Assembly (NCBI GenBank): GCA_029560585.1
Contig: JAKQKQ010000189.1
Location: 1-64,000 of the forward strand
Source of the DNA: Verrucomicrobiota bacterium
GTDB taxonomy: Bacteria; Verrucomicrobiota; Verrucomicrobiia; JADLBR01
Direction: 5' to 3'
Length of the DNA: 64,000 bases
Shown piece after piece: positions 24,501 through 32,700 of the stretch. Numbering within the stretch: position 1 is the first letter of the stretch; each line of letters begins with the position of its first letter. The position numbers and the translations under genes are program-made. The notes below the pieces were generated by a model that ran no database searches, was not told the DNA's origin, and worked only from the letters and a program-made list of their open reading frames with translations.

Positions 24501-25253
24501 GACCAGTTTGGCTTCGAGAACTCCGGCAAAGACTGCTTCAGTCCCGCGCACGGCCACCGAGTGCCCGGATACGCCGTCGTCGGGGAACGCGATTGCATGC
24601 GGCAGATCCGCGATAGCGTGGACAACGTCAAGCGCGGCGTCGCGCTGTATGGGGAAGAGTCACCGTGCGATGTAAATTCGGCGAACCAGGACGGCAGCTT
24701 CACGTATGCCATGTCGGCCGCCGCGCGCGCCACCACGCTCGTTCCGCTCAATCTGATGCGTTTCGCTATTCCCACCTTCAAAACATTTGAAATTCTCGTG
24801 TGCGACAAGCCCACCGGCACGTGGGCCACCGGCGTGAAATGGGTCTTCTTCAACGGCGAGGGCATCTGGCTCGAAGGCGTGCCCGACGAATGGTTCGCAC
24901 CAGAGACCCTTGCCACCATCCGCAAGTGCCACGCGATGCTTCGCGAGCACAGGGACTCCTTTTCCAGCGACGCGCCCGAGCCACTGGTCCCGACCGAGGC
25001 TGGCGGAGTCTTTGCAAACTCGTTCGGGGCAAACGGGAAACACGTTTTCACCCTCTACAACTCACGCCACCGCACGTTCGAAGGCAAAGTCCTTCGTGTC
25101 CCGCGCGTCCCGGGCGCGCGCTATCGCGATGCGTGGAATGATCGCACGATCGTCCCCGCGCCCGACGGCGATCACGACATCCTCTCCACCACCCTTGAAC
25201 CGCTGGGGGTCGGCTGCATCGTCGCCGTCGAACCGGCGCCGCGGGACAAGTGA
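21522..25253 (+). CDS. secreted DUF6259 glycoside-hydrolase-like protein
   Basis: The 1243-residue protein has a signal peptide (MRLLHTILLILSTALSTGF). Two similar beta-sandwich modules follow (~40-200 and ~215-370), both containing PDRGMKWS / DPGRGMKWSW-type repeats. A further beta domain comes next, then from ~820 a TIM-barrel-like region as in DUF6259 proteins: EYLHLFDWGYCGKF, NVDGMYVDQFGFENSGKD (Asp near 988) and GVALYGEESPCD (Glu near 1042), a likely acid pair at barrel strand ends. A small C-terminal beta domain closes it. It is inferred to cleave a polysaccharide outside the cytoplasm. The frame is open from 21141 but the signal peptide fixes ATG 21522. Confidence 0.85.
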   Translation: MRLLHTILLILSTALSTGFVPTFARSSDPGIALTACLEEVALRDDFNSIQPWHAQPNWLSAASQSANITVDAGVACFCVPEPDRGMKWSRVTPEVSLDDMPYLIVRYRAKNVRAQGDDYLVYLDDGGPRQCHALRLGDIISDDQWHVAAVNARRLAANPEIGSIALQVQAGPSGQGRLWIDWLMFADRVPEGATELRSLPQPPTAPDWNAPLDKATWTAQPSWLSDACARPEVIQDGDITIWRVSDPGRGMKWSWSLADFVKPTGHRYLTLHYSATNYQPIGDYAVCAIGTSPDGAGAYVPIVASDQIIPDGRWHALGADLGPAAARLATITGIAIQVRAAAKAPAELRVGRIAFTAQTPPRDIGEFVAVSPDLPFLGFSPTDISHLFNEDSARICRRLAITRPPQTRTQTLEGIPFQFSEKAPDLYCSTLIGEECLRLPVRTRASEIYLLAWAVLTGGEEPSRGRGRLRRIADVDRFRIELEYVDDSRGECMPLNIASHRFEVTEGPQVLCVYSDPSKELRQITLRDRTRQCAFGVAAVTCRTAQDRLFPRWAEETPPLRIAASGISSTCDPAISDSGSRLTLSNAHLVAVVEYAPSPRIVGLVNRATGRDCIAGRHADPLLAIPGAKLTLALQPTISSKPYEATAQMRYGISSAPCVEAEIGMVLSDTPEVQFDIRLKNASARPSTLAFAGPCIGPACLGRDIEDNYYLLPKRGAILHNASANYRERYCGHDMPLQFMSVANPGDGESLYLRTEDTTGIWRSYSFCKTDEGVRLGLEYPGEVLAPGSTRHAARTIVGIGGGDWRVGFDAYRRWLQTWYRPVAARQRWFREVFNFRQKFLWSHDPLCDRKIGELRLERALQEDQEKFGGIEYLHLFDWGYCGKFGRIYGRRGDYSPYDYIPGGRDGFRKAISVVQARGIRVGLYIEGYLLEERGKLGAAAKAWQLIHANGERAYWPKSTEMFMCPWVPAWRDTQANTYSARVHELNVDGMYVDQFGFENSGKDCFSPAHGHRVPGYAVVGERDCMRQIRDSVDNVKRGVALYGEESPCDVNSANQDGSFTYAMSAAARATTLVPLNLMRFAIPTFKTFEILVCDKPTGTWATGVKWVFFNGEGIWLEGVPDEWFAPETLATIRKCHAMLREHRDSFSSDAPEPLVPTEAGGVFANSFGANGKHVFTLYNSRHRTFEGKVLRVPRVPGARYRDAWNDRTIVPAPDGDHDILSTTLEPLGVGCIVAVEPAPRDK

Positions 25254-25305
25254 CCAACCAGCGCGGCCGGGAACCCCGCGCTATCCGGGTGCAGGCGCCC
25301 GGCCG

Positions 25306-26739
25306 TCAGAGCCCAACCGGGGGTCCCCCCGTCGCTGGCACTACCCAGACCCGATCGATGACACTCGTCAGCGACTGCGTCGACTCAACGACCACCGCCA
25401 CCGATATGCGCTGGTCACCGGCCTGCACGATCACCTCCCCTTTTCCTGCCCCATCCAATGTCAGCGGACAAATCTGCGGCTCCGGGCTCTTCCCATCCTT
25501 GGCCGGCCGTGCCTCAAACCGAAAACTCACCCGCGTCCCAGGGTCCTTGAGCGCCGCACCGCACCGGTATCGCTCCCCGGGTTTCACCCACGCCGCTGTG
25601 CTGGTCCACACCCCACCCGCCGCCTGTTTCCAACGGTCCGGTGCGACCGGATCCAAATACGAGAGGCACCCATCAGGATTCTCGATGATGTTGCCGGCAG
25701 GCTCTGTGGGCTTTAGGTCAAAATTCAGCTCAACTCTCCGCCCCTGTCCCAACGTGATGGGCCCCAGAATCTGAAACTGGGATGCGGTGCGATAAGCCAA
25801 CACCCGGTAGCTGCCGGCCGGCAGATCCCTGAACTCGTACTGGCCCCGCCATCCCGCTCCCTTGGCGGCCGTCGCCAGCGTCGCATAATCGGTGTCCAAA
25901 AGCACGACGCGTGCCCCGTGTTCGTTCCGGCCCGGAAACTCTGCCGCCGTGACGGTGCCCCCCAATCCTGCCCCTCCGCTCCTTCCGTCCAAGCCCAGCG
26001 TCAGCACCGTCAGGAGCACATCCGCGGTCACGCGCGCAGATTCGTTGGCCGACTCCAGAAGGATCGGCTCCACCTTCGCTTGGTCCGGCTCGGGGACGGA
26101 AACCAGCGGCAACGCACGGTCCGCCCGTGCCTTGGAGAACTCGACCAACCCCTTGATGCGGCGTAGCAGCCCCGCGAGTGCCGCGTCGTCATCCGAACCT
26201 AACACCCGTGGCCGGTACCCGCTGATCCCGATCTGGTCTCCGCGCACCCAGTTCTCCAGTTCCTTGTGATGCGGGCACTTCTCCTTTGCATGGGGCGGAG
26301 CGCCCACATCCTCGACGAAGTGCACCAGCGGCCCCAACTGTCGACACGCATTCTCCGGTGTCTCCGTCCGCAGCGCCTGCAGCGCCCGCCGAAAATACGG
26401 CCCGAATGCCGTCTCGACCGTGGGCATCGTGTGCCCCACGTGCATCGGCATTTCCCGTATCAGCAGGTAATCGTCCGCATAGAACGCTCCCAGATCCTTC
26501 CCCCTCAGGTCAGGTAAAAGACAGTAGTTGGTCAGCGCTCCCAGGTTCTTTGCGCCCAGCACGCCCTCCCAGCGCTCCCTCTCCGGCAGCACGTCGAGCG
26601 CCGCCCGCGTGATCGTCTGGTGCGGACCCCAGGCCATCACCGCCCCCGCTTGCAGAAATCCCAGAAGGGCCAACGCCAGACAAACGCCACGCCCATGGCA
26701 TATGGATCGATGTGTCATGGGGGGATGGTGCCTAGCCAC
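25306..26739 (-). CDS. secreted zinc-dependent phospholipase C / P1 nuclease-like protein
   Basis: The 477-residue protein has a signal peptide ending AVMA, so the mature chain would begin WGPHQTITRAAL. An N-terminal Trp is a metal ligand in the zinc phospholipase C / P1 nuclease fold, and other ligand strings follow: MHVGHTMP, LVHFVEDVGAPPHA and HHKELENWV. Residues ~255-335 form a carboxypeptidase-regulatory-like beta domain (GGTVTAAEFPG, YEFRDLPAGSYRVLAY), and a C-terminal beta domain has CPLTLDGAGKGEVIV. It likely hydrolyses phosphodiesters of phospholipids or nucleic acids outside the cell. The start could also be ATG 26718. Confidence 0.82.
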   Translation of the reverse strand: MARHHPPMTHRSICHGRGVCLALALLGFLQAGAVMAWGPHQTITRAALDVLPERERWEGVLGAKNLGALTNYCLLPDLRGKDLGAFYADDYLLIREMPMHVGHTMPTVETAFGPYFRRALQALRTETPENACRQLGPLVHFVEDVGAPPHAKEKCPHHKELENWVRGDQIGISGYRPRVLGSDDDAALAGLLRRIKGLVEFSKARADRALPLVSVPEPDQAKVEPILLESANESARVTADVLLTVLTLGLDGRSGGAGLGGTVTAAEFPGRNEHGARVVLLDTDYATLATAAKGAGWRGQYEFRDLPAGSYRVLAYRTASQFQILGPITLGQGRRVELNFDLKPTEPAGNIIENPDGCLSYLDPVAPDRWKQAAGGVWTSTAAWVKPGERYRCGAALKDPGTRVSFRFEARPAKDGKSPEPQICPLTLDGAGKGEVIVQAGDQRISVAVVVESTQSLTSVIDRVWVVPATGGPPVGL

Positions 26740-26867
26740 GGGGCGTGCGGCAAGACCGAGGAATTCGCGCTTGTCTGAAACGGAATGGCCCAGCAGGCTG
26801 CACTCCGACCGGTCACTTTCTTCGGACCGGCTGCGTCATGGTTCTCTCTGCGCAGGTCTGGCTGGGA

Positions 26868-28175
26868 ATGCCGCGGCACGTGAAGCCGCTCTTGAGTCTT
26901 TGCCTCTTGACGGCATGGCTGCCCGTCTTTGCGGTGGCCCGGCAGGGTGTGCCACCGACGGGGGATTTTGGCATCACCTTTGCCCGTGACCAATGGGACC
27001 GCTCGGCGTGGGCACCGCTGCGGCTGCCCCATCAGAGTGAGCCCCTGAACTTCACCCAGCGCGACTCGAGCATCGGGACGGGTCCCTTCACGGAGGAGGA
27101 AAGGAAGAAGAAACTGGACAACGTCATTCTGATGCTGGAGACGCATCGGGAGGAGGGCGAGGTCAGGGTGGTTTTCTCGCTCAGCGAAGAGCAGGGAGCG
27201 GCCCCGGGGGTGTTCCTGGCACCGGCCGTGACCGGCAACGTACTCGACCGCGCGTTAGTCATCTTCGTGGCGTCCTACACGATGGCGGTCTGGCGGGCGG
27301 AAACCGACCCAGCGACGGGCGAAACAACCTACGCTCACCTCGTCCGCGTGAACCGCTGGAACCAGCCAAACCAGCGGCACACCCTGCGGTGCCGATTCAG
27401 CAAGCCCCGAAACTCCGCCGTGATCCAACTCGATGCCTCCGACCCCCTGCTCTTCAAGGATCTTGGACTGGATTTCAACTCCCGCGTCGGCATCTGGGGC
27501 TGCCACGGGACATGCGATTTCTACGAGGTTAACCTCGAATCCACACCTCGTCTCGAATGGTCGACATCCAAGCCTCGCGCGGGGATCGACTACGCCCAGC
27601 CGCAACGCTATGTGACCAACGGCGCGCAGACAACGATCGGCGCGCGTTATCTCCCGGCGATTGATGCCCTGGCCATTCAGGCAGACTCCGTTGCAGAGAT
27701 ACAGAGGATCATCGCGTGGAAACGGTCCTTTCGAAACGTCCCCGCCGGCGGCAGGTACGTCGGGGTCCGCACGGTGAACGACATCCTGGCCAGCCATGAA
27801 CTGACCGGCTGCCACGATCACGGCATGCTCCTGGCATCGGTCCTGCGCCACTTCCGGTATCCGGCGATCATGGTGGATGCCACGGGAATCAACTGGTCGC
27901 TCCAGCCGCCCGGGACGCGCAAGGACCACGTCGGGCATGTGTTTGTCGAAACCTACGTGGGCGCAAAATGGATGCTGCTCGATTCAACGACGGGCCGACC
28001 TTTGACCGAGTACGATCCGCAAAACCCCGTCATCCCTGTCACCAATGACAGTGAATCCACCGGATTCTACGTGATGTTTAAGGGCGTTGATCCCGCCGGG
28101 TACGGCATCCGCAACATAAAAGAGCTGAACCGTGCCCAGGATGGGTTTGCCGAACGGCTGCGCGGGAAGCCGTGA
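26868..28175 (+). CDS. secreted transglutaminase-like protein with an N-terminal beta domain
   Basis: From ATG 26868 the protein is 435 residues long with a signal peptide (PLLSLCLLTAWLPVFAVA). Residues ~30-230 are a jelly-roll-like domain (LRLPHQSEPLNF, SEEQGAAPGVFLAPAV). The C-terminal part contains the transglutaminase/protease triad: GCHDHGMLLASVLRHF (Cys), DHVGHVFVETYV (His) and KWMLLDSTTG (Asp). Such domains act as cysteine peptidases, transglutaminases or peptide N-glycanases; which one is unknown. ATG 26838 is an alternative start. It lies head-to-head with the phospholipase-like gene. Confidence 0.82.
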   Translation: MPRHVKPLLSLCLLTAWLPVFAVARQGVPPTGDFGITFARDQWDRSAWAPLRLPHQSEPLNFTQRDSSIGTGPFTEEERKKKLDNVILMLETHREEGEVRVVFSLSEEQGAAPGVFLAPAVTGNVLDRALVIFVASYTMAVWRAETDPATGETTYAHLVRVNRWNQPNQRHTLRCRFSKPRNSAVIQLDASDPLLFKDLGLDFNSRVGIWGCHGTCDFYEVNLESTPRLEWSTSKPRAGIDYAQPQRYVTNGAQTTIGARYLPAIDALAIQADSVAEIQRIIAWKRSFRNVPAGGRYVGVRTVNDILASHELTGCHDHGMLLASVLRHFRYPAIMVDATGINWSLQPPGTRKDHVGHVFVETYVGAKWMLLDSTTGRPLTEYDPQNPVIPVTNDSESTGFYVMFKGVDPAGYGIRNIKELNRAQDGFAERLRGKP

Positions 28176-28220
28176 CGGCTACGCCAATCGGCCCGCGCCT
28201 GCGGCGCCACTCCACCGGTC

Positions 28221-29579
28221 TCACCGGGAAAGCCGCACGACGGTGGCGCTGATCCGCTCTTCGATATCGGGGCACCATCGCTGCGCAGGCAAGCCATACA
28301 CGGGGAACGCACCCGCCTCGTAGCGCCCCTCCTCCCAGACCCGGTGGGAAGGGATATACGCCATCACGTCGTTAGCATAGCCGGTTACCCAGGTCTTTGG
28401 ACCAAAGCGTTCCTTGAACTTGAGCGCGTAGTCCACCACCACTTCTCCGCCCAGCGCAATCCAGAGTCGATCTTCGCCCAGCTTCCATGCCTGAATCGGG
28501 TACCGGCTGGATGTCGCGAGAGGTCGTCCACTCTCCACCTCGGCCAGCAAGCGCCGGCCCCACCGCGCCTCATAACCGCCCTTCGCTATCGCCCCCACAA
28601 AATCCTCCCGGCCCAGCGCCCTTTCGAAATCGAGCGTGATGAACTCGAATGCCGTCCGAAGGCGGGGTGCGATCGGCTCAATGCCGTTCCCGAGAACCCT
28701 CTCCACGGCCTCGGCCAACTCCCTGCCATGGTCCTGGCACAGTTCGACGGTCCTCCTGGGCATCGGATTCTGGTCGGCGCCGCATCCTGCGACGAACATC
28801 GCCTGCGCGCCCGGATGCTTCTCCTCCAGCCCAATCTGTGCAAAACCCGCGTAGTCCCCGCACCACGAGTACTCGTTCAGCGTCGTGTTGTGGCACGCGT
28901 AACCGAACACGATGGCCAAAAGCCGGCCGCCGGGATCGCGGACGGATAGGATCGGCACCGCATGATCGGAGGGGCCACGCGTTGGTTGGCCGGCCGCCCG
29001 CAGCCCGGACACATCCCCCTCTTTGTTCTCTCGGCGGTTCGCCGCAAATCCGCACGATCCCTGCCCAAACGCAAGCGATGCCGGTCGCAAGTCCGAGATC
29101 GCCCTCCCTATCGTCCCGACCACCGTCTTCTCGAGGCTGGCGGAATAGGCGTCAATCAGCGCGCGCTGATGATCGTCCAAGGGATAGATGTCGTAGAGAG
29201 CCCCGCGCAACACCGGCCCGCAATGTGTGTGCGACGCGCTCAACATCACCTGCGCTCGCTCCATGCCGTGGCGCGTCTTGAGCTCCGCACAGATAGCGTC
29301 GCTCATGCCGCCGGGAAACCCCAATAAATCGCTCGTCAAAACCACCGCCCGCTGCCCTCCGACATCTTCGAGGGCCATCGCCTTGACCCAGAGATCGTGA
29401 AGTTTCCCATCGGCCGGATGAGTCCTCGAACCATACCCCGCCATCCACATCGGTTCGGCGGGTGTGATCTTCGCGCGGGCGAACCCCGCTCTCCACGTCT
29501 CCCCCGCCCCCAGCCCAGGCGCCACGCAACCGAACGCGAGCACGGCAAGAGATCCAATCGCTGAAGTGACCACTCTCAT
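28221..29579 (-). CDS. secreted neutral/alkaline ceramidase-like protein
   Basis: The 452-residue protein has a signal peptide (MRVVTSAIGSLAVLAFGCVA). The neutral ceramidase N-terminal fold shows as FARAKITPAEPMWMAGYGSR, VVLTSDLLGFPGG, MLSASHTHCGPVL (zinc histidines) and FGYACHNTTLNEYSWCGDYA. It is shorter than animal and Pseudomonas ceramidases (~650-760 residues), lacking the C-terminal immunoglobulin-like domain, as is usual for PVC homologues. Many such proteins may hydrolyse other amides. Upstream open sequence to 29681 does not look coding. Confidence 0.87.
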   Translation of the reverse strand: MRVVTSAIGSLAVLAFGCVAPGLGAGETWRAGFARAKITPAEPMWMAGYGSRTHPADGKLHDLWVKAMALEDVGGQRAVVLTSDLLGFPGGMSDAICAELKTRHGMERAQVMLSASHTHCGPVLRGALYDIYPLDDHQRALIDAYSASLEKTVVGTIGRAISDLRPASLAFGQGSCGFAANRRENKEGDVSGLRAAGQPTRGPSDHAVPILSVRDPGGRLLAIVFGYACHNTTLNEYSWCGDYAGFAQIGLEEKHPGAQAMFVAGCGADQNPMPRRTVELCQDHGRELAEAVERVLGNGIEPIAPRLRTAFEFITLDFERALGREDFVGAIAKGGYEARWGRRLLAEVESGRPLATSSRYPIQAWKLGEDRLWIALGGEVVVDYALKFKERFGPKTWVTGYANDVMAYIPSHRVWEEGRYEAGAFPVYGLPAQRWCPDIEERISATVVRLSR

Positions 29580-29700
29580 GGCTGGAACCTCCGAGGTCGA
29601 CCGACTGCGGCCGTGCCAATAGCCATAGCGCACGCGGGCCGAATTGACCATCGCCATTCGAAATCTTGCCCGTGCCCACACTTCTGGCCACGATTACTCC

Positions 29701-32700
29701 ATGGTCGTTGACAACGACATCGGCGCACCGGAACGCAGAATACCGGGATCGGCCAAGGGCCCCTCTGAAACGCTCAAATTCAAGTCCCTGATGGCGGCCA
29801 CGGCATCCCTGGCCCTTGCTGCTTCCACGGCCCTCGGCGCCGAGGCCGAAATCCCGCTGAAAAATGCTAGGTTCGACGAGGGCACCGCCGCCAACGGTCT
29901 GCCGGTCGGCTGGTCACTCTACGGTGGCCGTGGGCACGCCCAGCGCATCTCCATCACGGATGACGGCTGCGGTGGGAAAGCGCTCCTTATCGAGGACGGA
30001 GATCCCGACGCGGAAATCGGCCTGACACAGCTCGTGCCCATCCAGCCAAACTTGGGCTACGAGGTGCGCGTCCGGGCCCGCGCCGCAAAGAATGCCTCAG
30101 ATGACGGCGCCAATGTGCAGCTGCGATTCTTGCCATCAAACACGATCGCGCAGACCCCCATCCAAACGCACGGTCTAGACGAATTCCATGAGGTGGCAGT
30201 CCGCGGCGTGGCGCCCCCCGACACCAAGGCCGCACAAATCTACCTTTACACTCATCGCGCGCCAACGCCGAAGATCCTCGTAGGCGGCGTCCGCCTCATC
30301 TCAGGGGTGAAGCCCCCGCCACCGTTGCCCCCGCCCGTGCCCCCACAGTACGCCAAGCTCAAGGACATGCACCCGACCACCCATCTGGTCCGCGATGGCC
30401 GCCCCCTCATCCGCATCGTCACTCCCGCCTCCGGTGCGCACGCAGCGCAGGCGACGCGATTGCAGTCGGCCATTGAAAGACTTACGGGCTGCCGGGTGCC
30501 CATTGCCGCGGATGACTCACCCGACGCCGCCGTGCCAATCAAGAGTTCACTGATCGTCATCGGCAACCGATCCACCAACGCGACGATCGCCGAACTCTAC
30601 AATCGTTTCTTCCTCCTCACCGATCTGCGCTATCCGGGTCCGGAGGGATTTGAGGTGCGCACGATCCACAGCCCATTCGGAGGCGGCCACAACGTCATCC
30701 TCCTTGGCGCCAGCGACACGAAGGGGATCGATGCGGCGGTCGAAACCTTCGGCGCAAAACTCGCCGCCGCCGCCAAGAATGGTTCCCTGTCGCTCGGCTG
30801 GCTGATGGATGTCAGGCTCGGCCGGGGCCTTGCCGTTCCGCGTGATCTCCGAGACATGGAAATATGGGAGGCATCATCCGGCTATCGGTCCTCAGGTTAT
30901 TTCGGCTGGAACAGCATCAGCAAGCGCATGGCCGCCTACTACATGAGCGGCGACCCGTCCCACGCTCGCGACGCCCTGCGCCTCGCCTTCCCTGACAAGC
31001 AAGCGTTCCAGGAAATCACCCGCACCGATGGCGAGATGGTCGAGAACAAGGACGATCCACTCGCGGGACCGTACCACTATAATGCGCACATGATGATCCT
31101 GTTCTGGGATCTGATCGAGGAGAGCCCTGTATTCAGCGACGCGGAACGACTGAAGGTCACGAACGCATTTGCCCGCCAGCTCGAGCATCGCAAGAACGAG
31201 GGCGTATACTCGCTCCGGCAGCCGGCGCCGGCTGTCGGCTCACGACACGGTCAGTGGTCCGCCGTCTCCCTCTACTGCCTTGGCCGCTACTTCCAGCGCG
31301 ACTACCCGGACCCGATCTGGGACCAGTGCGTGCTCGGCGCCCAGAACGCGTTCGCCCCCTTGCGAGCGCACGCATGGATCAACGGCGAGAGTGATAACCT
31401 GTTCTGGTATTGCACCGGCATCGCGCCCGTCTTCACGTACATGCTCCTCAGCGGCGAACGCGGGCCCATGCAAAACGGCGTCGCCGCAACCCTCCTGCGC
31501 GCACAAGAGGTACTCATCTCCGGCCGCGTGCCCGACTGGGCCCTCCAATCCGCAGCACTCGACTACCTCCACAAGGTCGCATATCTGACGGAGGATGGTC
31601 GCTGGCTCACGTATCGCGACCGCACGGGCATCGACCTGCGCCCCTTCCGTCTGGGCCAGTCTTTCTGGCCACCGGAAGGCCTTCGGCCGAAATTGCCCGA
31701 CGGCCTCGACGACAAATGGACCGTCAGCGCGCTCCCAAAGGCCCACTGGTCCGCACGAGCCAACGGACTCCCGCTCGACGAATCTTTCTACAACGCCAGC
31801 TTCCGAGACGCGCCTGACGCCTCGGGCGACTTCATCCTCCTGGACGGCTTCAATGGCGCCTCTCGCAATCCGTACCACACCTTCGCAATCCTCGAGCTGC
31901 GCATCGCGGGCCACACCATCCTCCAGGGCTACCGAAATCAGGTCCTAACCAAAGCCGATGGCATGGTCGAACCCATGGTCGCGATGGATGCGGCGCTCCG
32001 CCACCGGGATGTCATCGGTCAGACTGCCCTCTGCACCGGCGAGGTGCCGAAGGCCGCGTTCTGCAACTGGCGGCGCACCCTCGCGCAGCGCATCGGCCGA
32101 TATGCCCTGATGGTCGATGACCTCACGTTCCGCACCGATACCGAGAATATGGAGATCCAGATCAAGTGGGAGAACTCCCAGCGCCCATTCCATTTCGACG
32201 TCGGCCGAAATGCGCTTGTCTCGCGCGATGCGGCCATCCTATCCGCCGACGTATTCGATCGGACGCCGGTCGCCGACGGGATCGCAACGCAGGAATGGAA
32301 CCGGCCGGCCAGGAAAGGCCAGCACGCCATCTACTTCACCCTGCTCGCCGCCGGGACCAATTCTCCCACGAACCTTCGTTGCCTGAGGCTGCAGGATAAT
32401 GCCGCTGCCCTCGCCCTCCCGCAACCTGCCGTTGCGTTCGCTGGCACCTGGGAGGGCGGCACCGGCGATCTCGTGGTGCTCGCCGAGGACCACCTTTCCG
32501 GCCATCGAATGACCCGCGCCACGCAAGATCCGCCTCTCCTGATGTCCGAAACGCCAATCGATGCCGATTGGGATTTCGCAACGGGCCGCATGGAAATCAC
32601 TACGCGCGGCACGACGTCCGTCACCGCCGCCATCGCCGACCCCGCGACGGTGCGCGGCGCAAATGTCGCACCCGGCGCCAATGCCAACACCACCGGCAAC

